64,000 nt of DNA from Struthio camelus. Taxonomy: Eukaryota > Chordata > Aves > Struthioniformes > Struthionidae. The notes under the pieces are model-generated. The model had not been told where the DNA came from. It was given only the letters and a program-made list of their open reading frames with translations, and did no database searches. The translations under genes were made by a program, and so were the position numbers. The DNA lies in contig NC_090981.1 of assembly GCF_040807025.1 (NCBI RefSeq), positions 40,465,817 through 40,529,816 of the forward strand. Reading direction: 5' to 3'. Positions 40,301 to 53,340 of the stretch are shown piece after piece; within the stretch, counting starts at the first letter, position 1; the number at the start of each line of letters is the position of its first letter.

Positions 40301-43300
40301 ATGCAACGGTGTGTGTTAGCAAAGAAAGCATGTTATAAAGCATACATCAAAAATCAAAATTATATAAGCAAACAAACCAATAAAGTAATAAAAGTGTTTT
40401 TCTAGATTTTATACTCCATGCAGAGTTGTGATTCATTGTGAGATTCCTAACGGAGTCCTAATTTTTTTACTTGTTTTTTGCTTATTATTTTGAAAACAAA
40501 TCATAGCTTTTCTCTGTATTCTTCCTACTACCTCTCTCTCTGCTCCCTTTTAGACCTCCCCAGTGATATCTCTAGCTCACTAGCATAATCCAACTTCATT
40601 TTTTTAAACAAGCAAGTAGCTAATCCTGTTATATTTAATAGAAATATTTTAATAAATGCTATTGTTCACAATGTGTTATTGCATTCCTCTCAGCAAACAG
40701 TTCTACTGCAGTAAATGTCTGCCTCTACATATAGCATTTTAAATGTACTATTTTAACTACCAAATTACTGCATAATAATGTTACTATCAGTTAAATATTT
40801 TCAGTCATCACAACTAATCCAAATTAATTATGCTTTTGTATTTTTCCATTTATTCACATTTTAGAAAAAAATTACACATATCAATGTATTATGGCTTAAT
40901 AACTTAAGTTATATTGACTTGTTATAATGTCCTGTGTTCAAAGATTTACGCACTAATACATCAATATAGTAATGACTATATACAGTAAATAAAAACGTCT
41001 CCTCATATGAATCAGTTTTTGTTAGCGTAGATTAAAACTGGTCAGTACTAGATGTTTTTGATCAGCATTCCAAATAAGCATAAAATCCAGAATGTTTACA
41101 ATTTCCCATAGAAAGCAGCATCCCCCCTAAAAAGTTGGTTTTGGATCAAATCAAAATATTTCATTTTGTTTTTTCCATAAACAAAATGGGGCAGCTAACT
41201 TCCTCGATTCCGAGGATCCCCAGAGACCCAGGAAAGCTCCCTGCTGTAGAGGGCAGCGCTCAGACACCCTGACAGCACCAGGAGAGGCAGGGCTCACAAT
41301 GTGCAAAGCCTGCAGTTTAAATTCTGGAACCACCTTCTCAAAACAAAGCCCCCAGGCTCAAGCTTTGCAGCCCAGCTCCGGGTTTCCAGCAGCTTGTTGA
41401 GCTGGCCAGCAGAAAACCAAGCATTTTTTTTAGTTTTACTGTCTACCTGCCTATATTTGGACAGAAGTTTATCAAGAATGAGATCTTTGTAGGGAAACAT
41501 TTTGGTCAATTAAAACAAATATGAGTATTTTTGACGATAAAACTTTTCCCTGGTGTATATCTGGCTAACCCTCCTGTCAGTGAAATAGTAGGAAGAGGGG
41601 GCTGGGTTAATACAGACCGTCAGAAGGTACAAAGAAGTATAGCAGACTCGTAACTTACATGCATATGCAAACATCTTTTGTATTATAGAACAAATCCTGC
41701 ACTGCACTGATGTACTCCTTATTCTGTTTTCAACCCTCCTTCACTGTTAACATAAAAATTAACTTCTTGATATTGTTATTTTTATATGTAATTAAAGGGA
41801 GGAAATTGTGACATTTATATATTAAAAAACAAACAAACAAACTGTATTTCTAAAAGTGCTCTTCTAAGAACTGGTGAGATACACATTCTTTTTTTAAAAC
41901 ATTCATGCCAGCTACCATAAGCACAACAATACAATACAAGCAAGGACAGAAGGCAGAATAACAAGGTGCATGAGAGCTGTAGAAACAACCAAAGTAAAGA
42001 TGCTCTCAGCAGCAGAATTGATGAACCATACACCGCCTCCATATCTTATATAATTCGCACAATAACAGGCCTGAGAAGATCACTAACCTTTCTGAAGAGT
42101 GGGTGTTCAATATATATGACTTTCTGAGTCCGTTCAGTAAAGAAAGAGCATTAACAATGTGGGTGGGGTGTAAAGAATAAAAGAGAACCAAGACAATTAG
42201 AACTACACTGCAGAAAAAAAGTCTTTGGACATTTTCACAACTTAGGTTTTGAAAGAAAAGGTCAAAGAGTAACTGCAAAACCTACCCTTGAGGTATTGTT
42301 TGTCTTAGTGATTTATTCATTACAATTCTTAGTCATGCTGCTATCTAACTGATCCCATCATGCCCTTTAAAAAGTAGAACGGCACAAATCTCCTTCATAT
42401 TCCTCCTTTAAACTTCTCTCTCCTGTGATGCCTAAAAAAAGCACTCCATAGCACAAGGCAGCTGGTGCACTGTGTCTGCTACTTATTATATATACCAAGC
42501 ATGATTGATTGTTTCGCTGTTACTTCATCCTCATCTCCTCTATTTGTTTGTTGTATTCACCTGTTGTCTTTTATTATATGCCGAGACAACAAGTTCTCTG
42601 AGGCAGCAGCTGCCTTTTCAAATAAACGAGTACAGAACCTTGCACAGTAACGGCACTACGCCCTCCACGGCTAACAGCGTGTGTGAGGGAGACCGTTGCT
42701 GCAGGTCCCACACCTATTACAATGTCCACTGTCATCTCAGTAAAAGTAAAAACTTACTGAGACAAAACACAGTCAAAACTTCTGCAAAATATTCTGCAAA
42801 GTGTTACAGTGTAACTTTATAAGAATCAACATTTTGAGAATATGTCCTTGGAATATCAGAGCATCAGTGGGATATCATGTCATTCTCAGGTGAGTTTAAG
42901 GGTATTTCATAAGCATCCTTACCGTCACCAAGCAGATAAAGAAGATAATAAAATCTTACTAAGGTACAATAAGGTCTCTTAAACTAGCATGAACATTAGG
43001 AAGGTTCTTGCACCATGCTTTGAAATTTCATATGCTTTTAGTGGTAACCAGAAAGTTCCCAATAGGAACATGAGTCCCATGAGTAGCAAGTTCAGAAAAA
43101 CGGGACTCAAGGAGCTAAGACAGCCTCAGAGAACTACTACATGACAGCTGTAAGAAGAGATTGATGCATTCTACTATTTGACAGGATTTTTTATTTTTTA
43201 ACTTCTTCCAAGTTTGTAAGCAAGAACCTACACCTTTGCTGTGCTGGAATAAACTTCTCATAGTGAAGCTTGTCTGATATTAGGACTGATTTCAAGCCAC

Positions 43301-44169
43301 TCCGGTAGGTAACCTACTTCTCAGGAAAAAAAAACCATATAAAGTCATGTTACTTTACAGCGATGTTACAGATAAACTGTCCATGTGCATGCAACCCAAG
43401 GAGATCCCAAGAACTGGGACTAACTTGCTACCAAGTTCATTTGGCAGTAGGCAATGTCAAGTACCACGGCAGAGGAAAATGTCTTTCCTGACAGGCTTTA
43501 AGGACATTACTCCTGGCAAGCAGCAGAGATAATCCACGGTATGAGGTAATCCTACGTTAACATGGGGGCCTTTATCCCCAGCAGAGTCTACAAATACCCC
43601 CACAGAACCAAAAATTCATAATAAAAAACTTAAACCAGTTGGATGGGTTTCGACTGGTCAAATAATGAAGACGACATGTGAGACAATTGGGAAAACTGAC
43701 GAAATTACATACCTCTTTTTTCTCCTACAGACAGACAGGACCTAAATTGTTCTGTTTCAGTTGGCAGTTTCACGGTCTAGCGTAGCCCCAAACTACTGTG
43801 GAGCACAGCTTCAGTCCATCTGCAGGAGGAACCTCTTCAGACTCTAGCGGAAAAGACCTAAGATAAATTTCACAAGACTTTTGTCATAGGTCTATGTAAT
43901 CACCTCTGCCGAAGGAACGAGGCTATAGGGATAGATGTCTAAACTGTTCAAAAAGCAAATTCCCTTTAGGCATCAAAAGCAGCGGGCACGTTTTCAACAC
44001 TGCTGCTGATGGGCTGAAAGCTCATTCTGGAAGCTAGCTAGGTTGTCTCCCTCCAGTTCATACAAAATACCGTTAAATCCATGCACCTTGCTGACAGGAA
44101 CCAGTGAGGTGGACGAGGGTCTTAGGAAGACGGCCCCGTTCGCTGTTTCTCTGCTCGACAACCAGCAAA
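34311..44169. other. Intergenic DNA between DHFR and ANKRD34B
   Basis: AT-rich sequence with homopolymer runs and no open frame resembling a known protein. A denser, non-repetitive patch at about 38050-38240 could be regulatory and is listed separately. No RNA gene or transposon family was identified. Confidence 0.75.
38050..38240. promoter_or_regulatory. Candidate distal regulatory element
   Basis: A complex, non-repetitive stretch with clustered binding-site-like words: CAGCTG E-box at 38114-38119, octamer-like TATGCAAA at 38131-38138, CAGATG E-box at 38166-38171 and an AT core TTTAAATAT. There is no coding potential. The call rests on texture alone. Confidence 0.2.
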
Positions 44170-44720
44170 GAAAACTGGCGCCCCCGAGCCTCACCTCCGC
44201 GGCGGCGAGGCCTGGGGCCGCACTGCTCGCGCCGAGGCCAACGGTCGCGGCGCGGCCGTTGAGCGGGGTGGGGGCAGCTCCGCGTGAGGGGAGGCAGGCG
44301 ACGCCTCCCCCCCCCCCGGGCCCCTCCGCAGGGAGCGCCGCGCAGGCCCGGCCCGAGGCTCCGCGCGACGCCGCAGGAGCACGGGGGAACCCGCCGGGCA
44401 GCGAGGCGGCCGGGCGCGGCGAGCGCCGAGCCAGGGGGCGCCGCCGCCAGCCCCCCGCGCTGCCGCTCCGCCCCCGCGGGCCGCGGAGCCGCCCACCGGG
44501 GAGGGTAACGGTCCGCGCCCTGCCGCCGCCGCCAGCGGAGCCGGCTGTCGTGCCGCGCCCTCGGCTGCGTGCCCGTGGGCGGCCGCTGCCCTCGCGGCGC
44601 GGCGCGGCGCTCCGCGCTGCCTGCGGTTTGCCCGTAAACCCTGCGACGGCGCTGATAAGCCCCGGCGGGGCTGGGAAGCGCGCGGCTCCGCGCCGCTGGC
44701 GAGGTGAGCGTGCCGGTACG
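44170..44720. promoter_or_regulatory. CpG island, probable ANKRD34B promoter
   Basis: A very GC- and CpG-rich block isolated in AT-rich DNA, about 6 kb before the ANKRD34B coding exon and in the right orientation. It ends at a strong donor GCGAG|GTGAGC on the plus strand (GT at 44704-44705). Long open frames on both strands (44043-44768 plus, 44073-44804 minus) are low-complexity Pro/Ala/Arg artefacts. A C run lies near 44309. Confidence 0.75.
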
Positions 44721-46955
44721 TGCCGACAGCCTGTAGCGGGAGCAGGTCAGTTTATGGAAGCGGGCTGAACTTCCACCTCTTTGTCTGGGGTTTTGTTGGC
44801 TCAAGTAACGAAGCCTGGGAACGCTGTTCAGGGTAGCAGCAGGTCGTGCCCCTGGGCAAGCTGCTGCGGAGGAGAGCGGGCTGCGTTAGTCCTCGTGGAG
44901 AAGCTGCAGGTGCATCGCTCCTCTCCTAGTAGGAGGTAACGCAGCAGGAGGAGAAGCTGAGGTAGTAACAAGTAAAAACTCCTTTCTCGCAATCGCAGAT
45001 GAGACCTGTGCTTGGTATTCCGTGTGGTTCGAGGCTGTGTCGCATTTATGTTTTATTTCAGAATAGGAAGGATAGCATATTTACAGAAAGTGCGGCCAAA
45101 ACGCCGAGGCAGGGGTTCAGACCGGACGTGTTCTGCCTTGCCTTGTTAGCTGCGCTCGCAGCTGTCGGTGTCTAAAGGTTACTGGGATTAAAGAGGATGG
45201 AATTCAGCCTGTACGTGGGATGTTTTTCTTGGAAAGTTAGGCTCTTCCAAGACGCTGAGCAAATACTGGTCACTCTCCCTCTCAATGAATTTTTAATAGT
45301 AGAGCTTTTAACATGCTTATTGTTCTAGCCTCCATTTGTATTTTTCAGGTGTATTCTCTGTAGACCTCTGTAGAGAAATCTCTTGTCCCCGTTTCCCCAA
45401 ATCTCCCTCAGCAAAAACATCAGAGTGTTACACTAGGTTACTGTGTAGGCAGGATGCTGTGAGATGAGCGCGAGCCACAACAGTCATCTGAGTGCAGACC
45501 CCCCCCCCCAGTTTAAACTTTTCTCTCTCGGTACTCCCCACCATGCTTCGACCACTCTCTGATGGTAACTGTTTTTATAGAAAACCCCTCCAGATGAGAG
45601 AGAATACTGGGGGAGATGTTAAATACTGTGACAGGAAAAGTTACCGAATAAGCTGGTTGGACGTCTCCAAGTTTTCTTCAAAAGCACACAGGACACTGTA
45701 AACAAGACTGATTAGAAGCATACAGAAAATCCTGACCATCCTGCAATTAACCTTGGAAACCAGCAAGGCTGAAGAGACAGAGGCATCGCTATGAAAAGTT
45801 GCATGTTACAGGCTAGGATTCTGAAACAGGACCTGACTCTGGCAGCTCCTTGAAAAAAGAAGAGTTTTGGCTGTGATACAATGGCAAGTTTTTAAACAAA
45901 ATTAGGAAATTGGAGTTCTTGTTATACTGACCATGGGAATTTACAGGGTTAAAGCGGTCTTGAAAATCGCAAAAATATGTGAAGGTTTATGTTCTTTAAC
46001 TGTGTTAAGTATCTCTTTTTCAGAGAGATGAGAATTGGTGACTTAATTTTAGTGGAATGATTCTGGACTCCCTAAACATTACTGTGAAAGAGCTTGTTTG
46101 CATATTTTGTAGAGTGCTGAGGCACAGAGGGCAGAAAACTTGTCTTGAACTGTGAAAAGACAAGTGCCTTGCAGGAACATTGATTCATAGCGCTCCGAAA
46201 ATGTTGTTTGTGTATGTGTTTGTTTATACGTGGTAAGAGCAATGAGCTTTTTTCCCCCTCAATTTTGTGCTGATTTTCACTGTTACACATAATGAAACAT
46301 TTTAAGAGTTTCTCTTAGTAATTAAGTACTGTTTACAAATTAGCAAGCAAGGGTTGCAGAAAAAGTGGTAAAACTTCAGTTTTAGTGGCTTTTCCCGCTA
46401 TGATGGCAGTAAACCCTGTATCAGAATAGGACCCTGGGTTATCACTGTCTTACGTTTGCCAGCCTGACCTCAGGATAGGATCCGGCACAAATACACAAAT
46501 AGTGTCTGTCTGTCTCCTCCTTGGAAACAAACTTGTCATTGGCTCCAAAAATCAGTTGTTTTTCATATTACAAGGTGCTTTGTGCTACTTCATCACAGAT
46601 CGGTTTCCAGAACAATTTTATTTTCTGAATACAAAATGCTAGAAAGCAATAGCATTCCTGGAATAATATTAGTGCAAGAACACCAGAAATTTGTGGATAA
46701 TCTGAAAGACCCATTTGTGGTTGGTTATCATTAACTAGGTCACACAGCAGTCTGTATATACAAGTATACTTCCACAGCTGAAAAGCAGCTGTGTCACCCC
46801 TGACATTTCACAAACACAAGTAGTTGTTCCTAACATTGCAGTTAATTAGGTTTAGGAATATTTTATAATCCTAATCTGTTTAGCATCAATCCATGATGAA
46901 TAATCAAATAAATTAGTATTTTGGAGAATCTTCTTGAACTGTGGTCTTTCACTTC

Positions 46956-46979
46956 AAAAAAAAAAAAAAAAAAAAAAAA
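46956..46979 (+). repeat. Poly(A) run (24 A)
   Basis: A pure A run that could be the tail of an old retroposed sequence on the plus strand. No element body or target-site duplication was recognised upstream. Confidence 0.7.
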
Positions 46980-47230
46980 GTTAGGAGTATTTTTTTTTGG
47001 TGCAGGGTATATCCAGCCCAGCTGGGGAATGTATATTCCGGTTGAGCCTGTGTCAGTGGGGATCTCATGGAAGTCCCACCACCCTTTGTTCCTGCAGTGG
47101 CAATTTTAGGACAACATAACCCTAAACACATCTTTGTCAAACAGATTCTCTATATCAAATCATAGTTATCTTCATCCAGCTTTCCGGAATGTATTCTACA
47201 TTATATTTGTCCAATTACATCTGTTTTACC

Positions 47231-47251
47231 TTTTTTTTTTTTTTTTTTTTT
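47231..47251 (+). repeat. Poly(T) run (21 T)
   Basis: A pure T run 250 bases after the A run. It could equally be a minus-strand retroposon tail. No body was recognised. Confidence 0.7.
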
Positions 47252-49050
47252 CATAAGGTTGAAGCTGATTCTAAAGTACTTGGGCATTTTTATTTCCCTG
47301 GATCAAGGTTTACATTTCCTGCTCCACTTTCCCTGCCACCCTTCCCTTCCACTTCCTTTGCGGTGCAAAGCGTAGATCAACCTAGAAATAATGTGCCTGG
47401 ATCTTGGCAGCCCTTGTGCCTATGCTCCTTCATTCAGGGATGAGCCAGCCTACCTTACAGATCTGACAGTCCTGACTTGTGGATAAGATCATCAATTTGG
47501 CCTATCAGAGAGGGCTTCTGAAATGAATTTAGTAGTACCTACAAACCCCTGGGGGGCTCAGGCACACTGAAACTGCTGACTTGCCTATACAATAGCATCA
47601 CGGGCTTTCTGCAGCCCAAGCTCATACAGCATCCTGGAAACGCATGCTGCCTGTCCTGTAGTCCCCTCTTCTCCTCTATGAAGGCAGAAATGTTTAAAGA
47701 TGAACCTTGCCTAGTTTATAGCTGGGACTGTGTATGTATATAGGTAGATACCTACCTTCAACAGTGGGGGAAAAGCAGTTACTGATAAAGGATTTCCCTT
47801 CCAATACTATGTTCTACATACTCTCTGTATTTAGGCATTTGTCATACCCATCAAAACTGTGTAAGCACCTCAGCCTTTTTGCTTTTTTTTTTTTCCCACA
47901 GCAATCTTATGTAACAAGGCTTAGATCCTTAATTCTAACTTTCACTGATCTCAGTTTCATTAAGGTATTACAATGTATTTAGAAAAGGGGCCTTAAATGA
48001 CCTTGCAGGAAGTTTATGGCAGAACTGGGTCTCCCAAACCCAAAATCTACTCCAGACAGCCTAACACGAACTGCTGGCTGAGACTAGCCTTCTTCTATCC
48101 TTAGTCATGTGAATAGCCAGATGAACTCGAGAGAGATCATAAATTTAAGCAGAGAGAGGCATAAGATCAGACACCAGGAAAACAGCCTCATTCCTACTTC
48201 TAGCATGTACCTGCTCTGTGACTTTGAGCAACGTTCTTCTATTTCTGTACCTACTTAATATTTAATGTGCTTTTAACCAAAAAAGTTATTTCTACAGATG
48301 AAAAGGCTTGTATAAGTTCTACAAACCATCAGTAAAATAGAGCAAGCAGTTAAAAACTGAGTTTTAGATAAAGATGAAAGAGACGTAAAATCAGCTATGA
48401 CTTCCAGATGTGTCAAAAATAAGGGAGAATATAATCAAAATTCCAGCATATGTGCTATCAAAAGGTATTTGTTCAATTTGTTTCTGAAGACCTAACTGTA
48501 CTATTTAATTGGATACTTTTTATAAAAGACTTGATAATAATCTTGAATGTTACTTGTCAAAAATATGCATTTCATAATAATGATTTGCACATCAATGAAA
48601 GCTGCAATAGAAAATACCGAATCATATACTTTCAATACAATAGAATGAATCCTTGAAGCAATTTGAGTGCAATTACTTTTTAAAAATGTTTTATCGAGAC
48701 AGAATAAAGAAAATCAACTGAACAAAAGAAGATGATAGTACCACAGTGGTGTCCCCACTCTTACCTGTGATCACAAGTGGATGTTTATTCTCATCAGGAC
48801 AGACAGAATAGTTCTGGCCCTCTTTCATTCCCCTTAATTTCTTGGAAGAGCACTTCAGTCATACATATGTAATGAACAGTCTTTGTGAGGGCTGTGAGCC
48901 CAGAAATAAATGACATCAAAGGTGAAACCGTTTGTCTCATGGGTTTGTTTCTTGTTTTTTCTTGCTATTCCAAATACTGCAAGGTATCTTATCCAAACAC
49001 ATGCTACCTATGACCATTGTTACACCATGTCACCAAATAATGCCTATATG

Positions 49051-49130
49051 GAATCAACATTTTATTCAACGTTTTATCCAATGTTTTATTATTAATGTAT
49101 ATTGAATCAACATTCAATGTTTTATTAATA
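49051..49130 (+). repeat. Local imperfect direct repeats
   Basis: GAATCAACATT occurs at 49051 and 49104, each followed by a CAATGTTTTATTA-type sequence, with further variants of the TTTTAT word between. AT-rich slippage-type repeat. Confidence 0.6.
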
Positions 49131-50527
49131 CAAGTATGAAGCCTTCTAACTAACTGTTCTCCTTGTGTCTGATAAATTTCTGAATGTCACTGCTTAATAA
49201 AAGCAAAGCACTTGTAGCTGCAGAGCGTTCTGTTATGGAATGAAATAAACTGAGGGGAAAAAACCCTGTGATAAAAATTTCACATGTGTATTTTGACTGA
49301 CTTTTTTGTTTGTTGGACTTTTGGAACAAACTACAGTGACATCATCCTCTGATTCTGGAATTCAAAGTAAAACTCCAATATCAAAGACAAAAAGAATGAA
49401 ACTATTACTATTCAGTTATGTACCAGAACATTACTAATGTTTGCAGTGGTAAATAAAAATTAGTCTCTTGTTCATTTCAATTGCAGTTAAACTAATTCCA
49501 CGTTTTTATGTCCCTAGGAACATACAGCAGACTTGCACTTTTCATACTCATGGCTAATCTTGTATTGGAATTACTGCTCTGACAGCTGTTAAATACTGAT
49601 TTTTAATCAGTACTTTTTAAATCAGAAATAAAAGTAACTTTATTAATAGCATCTATGCATGGGTACATTCATGCAAGACCTTTCATTATTTTATACCACA
49701 TTAAGCTCTGGATTTTTCATGTGAAACCTTATTTTTCCTTTGATCCTATCAAACGTTTCTTTTCTTTTAGAGCTGATATATGTGTCCAGGTACCGGACTC
49801 TTCTCAGCCCCCGATCTCTACGATGAGTGGGATAGGCTGTGTATCGCTTCATTTATGCTGTTTCAGTCTGACTGGTAGGTTTTCAAAGCAGCATAAGGAA
49901 GGTAGTATACTTCCACAAATATTACTACTTTTATATCGGGCATTAATATGTATTGCCCCACTATTTTAACAGTTAACTTCTTATATAAGAAGTATTTTAC
50001 CACATTTCCTTTTCTTATTTATTATGCCCAGGAATTTGTTTTTTCCTCATTAATTCCTAGATGTTTTGCCTTCTCATTTTATGAAAGAGAATGAGTGAAT
50101 GTGTCACAGTATCTAACATCAATGAAAAAAAATACTGCAGTATTCATTCTGTTCACCTGATACAAATCATGAGTAGCGCAACTGCAGTGGCGCCACTTGG
50201 GTGCAGTCAGTATAAAGCCATTACAACGTTCAGAGTGCCGATTTGGCAGAGTACGATGGAAGGCCTAAGCAGTCAAAAGAAAGAAAACTGCTATGCTTTA
50301 AGCACCTGTAAATGTTATAATAAGAATATAATTATATTCAAGTATTATTTTAAATCTTTAATGCATTTCTTGAGGTCTGGGAGGTGCAAACGGCTTCCCC
50401 CTGCCGCATCTGCATACCCTTCACAAAGTACTGGGGAATGTACAGGAGAAATATCTTTTGTTTGTTTGTTTCATTGGCCAGGTGTTCTTTTCAGCAGCTA
50501 GGAAGGTCTAAGTGAGAGACAAGTGCA

Positions 50528-52084
50528 ATGACTGAAACTGTGGAGTTGCCAACGGATGGGAATTCTCTCATAAGAGCTGTCTATCAAAGCCGCCTTCGTC
50601 TCACCAGACTGTTACTAGAGGGTGGAGCCTACATTAATGAAAGCAATGACAGAGGTGAAACCCCGTTAATGATTGCTTGTAGGACAAAACATGTGGACTC
50701 CCAGAGTGTCAGCAAGGCAAAAATGGTTAAATATCTACTGGAAAACAAGGCAGATCCAAACATACAGGACAAATCTGGAAAGACAGCCTTGATGCATGCT
50801 TGCTTAGAAAAAGCAGGCCCTGAAGTGATTTCTCTGCTACTGAAAAGCGGAGCTGACCCAAGCCTACAAGATCACTCTAACTGCTCTGCACTTGTGTACG
50901 CAATAAACTCTGAAGACAAAGAGACCCTGAAAGTTCTTCTTAATGCCTGCAGAGCAAGAGGAAAAGAAGTAATCATCATCACCACAGACAAGTCTCCATC
51001 TGGAAAGCAGACAACTAAACAGTACTTAAATGTCCCTCCTGCTGACTCTGAGGAATGCTGTTCCCCAAGTGCTTGCACTTCCCCATCAGAAATAGAACTG
51101 AAAACATCTCCATCCCCACTCTCAAGTTCAAATGAAACCAAAAAAGCACTTTTCAGCTTTAAAGAGCTGGATCATCCAAGAAGCACAGACAACTCATGTG
51201 AACCAGTTTCACCTACTAGGAAATCCCATTTAACAAATGTAGGATCCAAGCTGGCACAAGCACAGCGGCTACAGTCTGAACCTTGGTTAAAGAGCTGTCC
51301 TTCAGTGTTTCCCCAGAACAAAGTTGCCTCTTTACAAGAACAACTTCAGGATATAACCCCAGAAGAAGAACTCTCTTTTAAAATCAATGGCCTTGCCCTA
51401 TCAAAGAGATTTATCACCAGACACCAAAGTATTGACATAAAAGATACTGCTCACTTATTGAAAACTTTCAATCAAACTGGATCAAGGAAATTATCATATG
51501 ATGAAATAAATTCTCAGACTCTTTATGCTGAAGGGAAACAGAACCCCAGTGGGACTTCTGTGGGTGAAGATTCGGATTTGGGACAAATCAACTTCATTTC
51601 AACCCTGAGAAGTATTATCCAGAAAAGAAATTTAGGAGCAAATCACTACAGCTCTGATTCTCAGTTAACTACTAGTCCGGGTCCTGCAACTGCAGAAGAT
51701 ATTAAGTCAGTGATAGGAAAGAAAAAGATTCTTTCCCCATCTCCCTCTTTGTTATCAAGTTCTAGGGAATTAGTAGAGAACATGCCACCTGTTCCTCTGA
51801 GCAGAAGAAATCAAGCTTTTCTAGAAAGACGGGGTTCAGGAGCCTTATTGTTGGATCATATTGCTCAAACCAGACCAGGTTTCCTTCCACCCTTAAATGT
51901 GAATCCTCACCGCCATATTCCAGATGTTAGTTTCATAAACAAGGTTTCTGGGATGATTTCTTGTGGACAAAAAAACTTAGTACCAACAGCACCTGCTTTC
52001 CCTAAGGAGACCAAAAATCAGAAAATGCTGGTAAGGAGGCAATCGTTACAAACTGAGCAGATCAAGCAATTAGTAAATTTTTAA
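50528..52084 (+). CDS. ANKRD34B: ANKRD34B, ankyrin repeat domain protein 34B (complete, single coding exon)
   Basis: The protein is 518 residues, close to the 514 of human. The N-terminal part is an ankyrin array: about residues 11-40 (LTRLLLEGGAYINESND), 43-80 (GETPLMIACRTKH to MVKYLLENKADPNIQ), 84-114 (GKTALMHACLEKAGPEVISL) and 118-145. The rest is Ser/Pro-rich and probably disordered, with family-conserved blocks ALSKRFITRHQSID, KRNLGANHYSSDSQL, GKKKILSPSPS and the C-terminus RRQSLQTEQIKQLVNF. The molecular role is not well established; mammalian orthologues are expressed mainly in brain, as I recall. The coding region has no introns, as in other vertebrates. The start ATG follows a probable acceptor by about 30 bases, and it aligns near the mammalian start. 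The reading frame is intact. Confidence 0.98.
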   Translation: MTETVELPTDGNSLIRAVYQSRLRLTRLLLEGGAYINESNDRGETPLMIACRTKHVDSQSVSKAKMVKYLLENKADPNIQDKSGKTALMHACLEKAGPEVISLLLKSGADPSLQDHSNCSALVYAINSEDKETLKVLLNACRARGKEVIIITTDKSPSGKQTTKQYLNVPPADSEECCSPSACTSPSEIELKTSPSPLSSSNETKKALFSFKELDHPRSTDNSCEPVSPTRKSHLTNVGSKLAQAQRLQSEPWLKSCPSVFPQNKVASLQEQLQDITPEEELSFKINGLALSKRFITRHQSIDIKDTAHLLKTFNQTGSRKLSYDEINSQTLYAEGKQNPSGTSVGEDSDLGQINFISTLRSIIQKRNLGANHYSSDSQLTTSPGPATAEDIKSVIGKKKILSPSPSLLSSSRELVENMPPVPLSRRNQAFLERRGSGALLLDHIAQTRPGFLPPLNVNPHRHIPDVSFINKVSGMISCGQKNLVPTAPAFPKETKNQKMLVRRQSLQTEQIKQLVNF

Positions 52085-52665
52085 CAGGAGATTAAAGGGT
52101 AACCAAATTTTTACAATATGTACATATTCACAACTCTGATTGCAATGAAACACATCACAAAAGAGAGATCTGTAATGTAAGGCTCTTAACTAGCTCTCTA
52201 ACTCGGCATGAGTTAAATAGCTTAGATACTACATGAAAATATATGTTCAGCTAACGATGCTGCTTTCTGCAAACTGAGGAATATTTATTATATTGTTTTC
52301 ATAATGTCTTCAACTTCAGCATTGAAATCTTACCCATGATGGGCTGAATCCACAAAGGGTCTTAGGCACTGCAGTTCTCACTTTTGCATTGGAACTATCC
52401 TATATCCAAGTTTTTCTGAAAAGCGTACTCATTTTTCCATCCAGAAATGTTGTACAGGTGGAATTTGGGAACTTGAAACATTTGACTGGAACGCTGGACA
52501 TGAGACAGTAGCTCTGGCCAAGCTGTGTGATGTCCAGATATCCAAGATACAATGAGGATAATGCCTGCACGCAAAAGGTGGGCAGTGGGAACCGAATACA
52601 GGCACTGTCTTCAGGCTTCAGTGGCTTTATTGTATGTAAACAGATGAGCTGCAGTACACGCAGTA

Positions 52666-52671
52666 AATAAA
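52666..52671 (+). terminator. Candidate ANKRD34B poly(A) signal
   Basis: AATAAA 0.58 kb after the stop, followed by the T/G-containing GTTCATGTTCC. Confidence 0.5.
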
Positions 52672-53332
52672 GTTCATGTTCCAGGCTCAGTATTACATAC
52701 ATAACTATATCCAGGAAATTCCAGATGCAAACCGGGAGCCTGTTTTAGGCTCCTTGCTACCCACTGGAAATCAGAGTGTGATTCACAGGACCCTGGATAA
52801 CTCAAAAGTTCACTGTACAGCACCTGACAGTGGTCAGGCACTGAGTCAAGAAGGCAGCATGCTGAGCAAGAAGTCCTGTCTAATCTCACACAAAATGACC
52901 AAACCCTGCTCTCGATGTCGGCTATGCACTTCAACCAACTTTGGATTCTCAAGCTATTCCCTTCCTGACGTTTGCTTCTTTAAAAGGCACCGGGGGTGGG
53001 GGGTGCGGGGAGCAGAGGCTATAGCTAAACTAGGGTCCATTACTTTCTGCGGTGGCTGTATAATGTGAATTTCTGTATACTGAAAGTAGGTATTCTTTTC
53101 TGAAAATACTCAGTGGGTACTGTCTGCCTTATTGCGGCTTCAGTCAAAATTCACTCAGTCTGATGACAAGTTTCCTAACATATACCTGTGATGTTATTTA
53201 GTTTTGCCCTTCCTATAAGATAATTTCAAATAGATGATAAACATACAGTTTCTGTAACTACCTTTTGATGTAAAAATACAAAAATGTCCATAATATACAT
53301 ATTTTGAAGAAGAGAACATTAGTCATCTGGAA

Positions 53333-53338
53333 AATAAA
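53333..53338 (+). terminator. Candidate distal ANKRD34B poly(A) signal
   Basis: AATAAA about 1.25 kb after the stop in a GGAAAATAAAGC context. Confidence 0.35.
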
Positions 53339-53340
53339 GC

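Larger units (their letters stand above)
44704..50494 (+). other. ANKRD34B: Inferred ANKRD34B 5' UTR intron
   Basis: The donor at 44704 in the CpG island can pair with the acceptor TTTTCAG at 50494 (or CAG at 50497), which lies about 30 bases before the start codon. Human ANKRD34B also has non-coding 5' exons. Other small UTR exons may lie in between. The interval holds a 24-base A run at 46956-46979 and a 21-base T run at 47231-47251. This is inference. Confidence 0.5.
52085..53340 (+). other. ANKRD34B: ANKRD34B 3' UTR (probable)
   Basis: Contains AATAAA at 52666-52671 and at 53333-53338. Either could be the mRNA end. No second coding frame is supported; the frames at 52676-53068 (plus) and 52674-52952 (minus) do not resemble known proteins. 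Confidence 0.5.

Noticed and set aside
44043-44804. Open frames of more than 240 codons on both strands at 44 kb
   Set aside because: Both are compositional by-products of a CpG island, with Arg/Pro/Ala-rich translations and no known domain.
52676-53068. 130-codon open frame after ANKRD34B
   Set aside because: It starts at the candidate poly(A) region, has no recognised similarity, and no initiation or splice context supports it.
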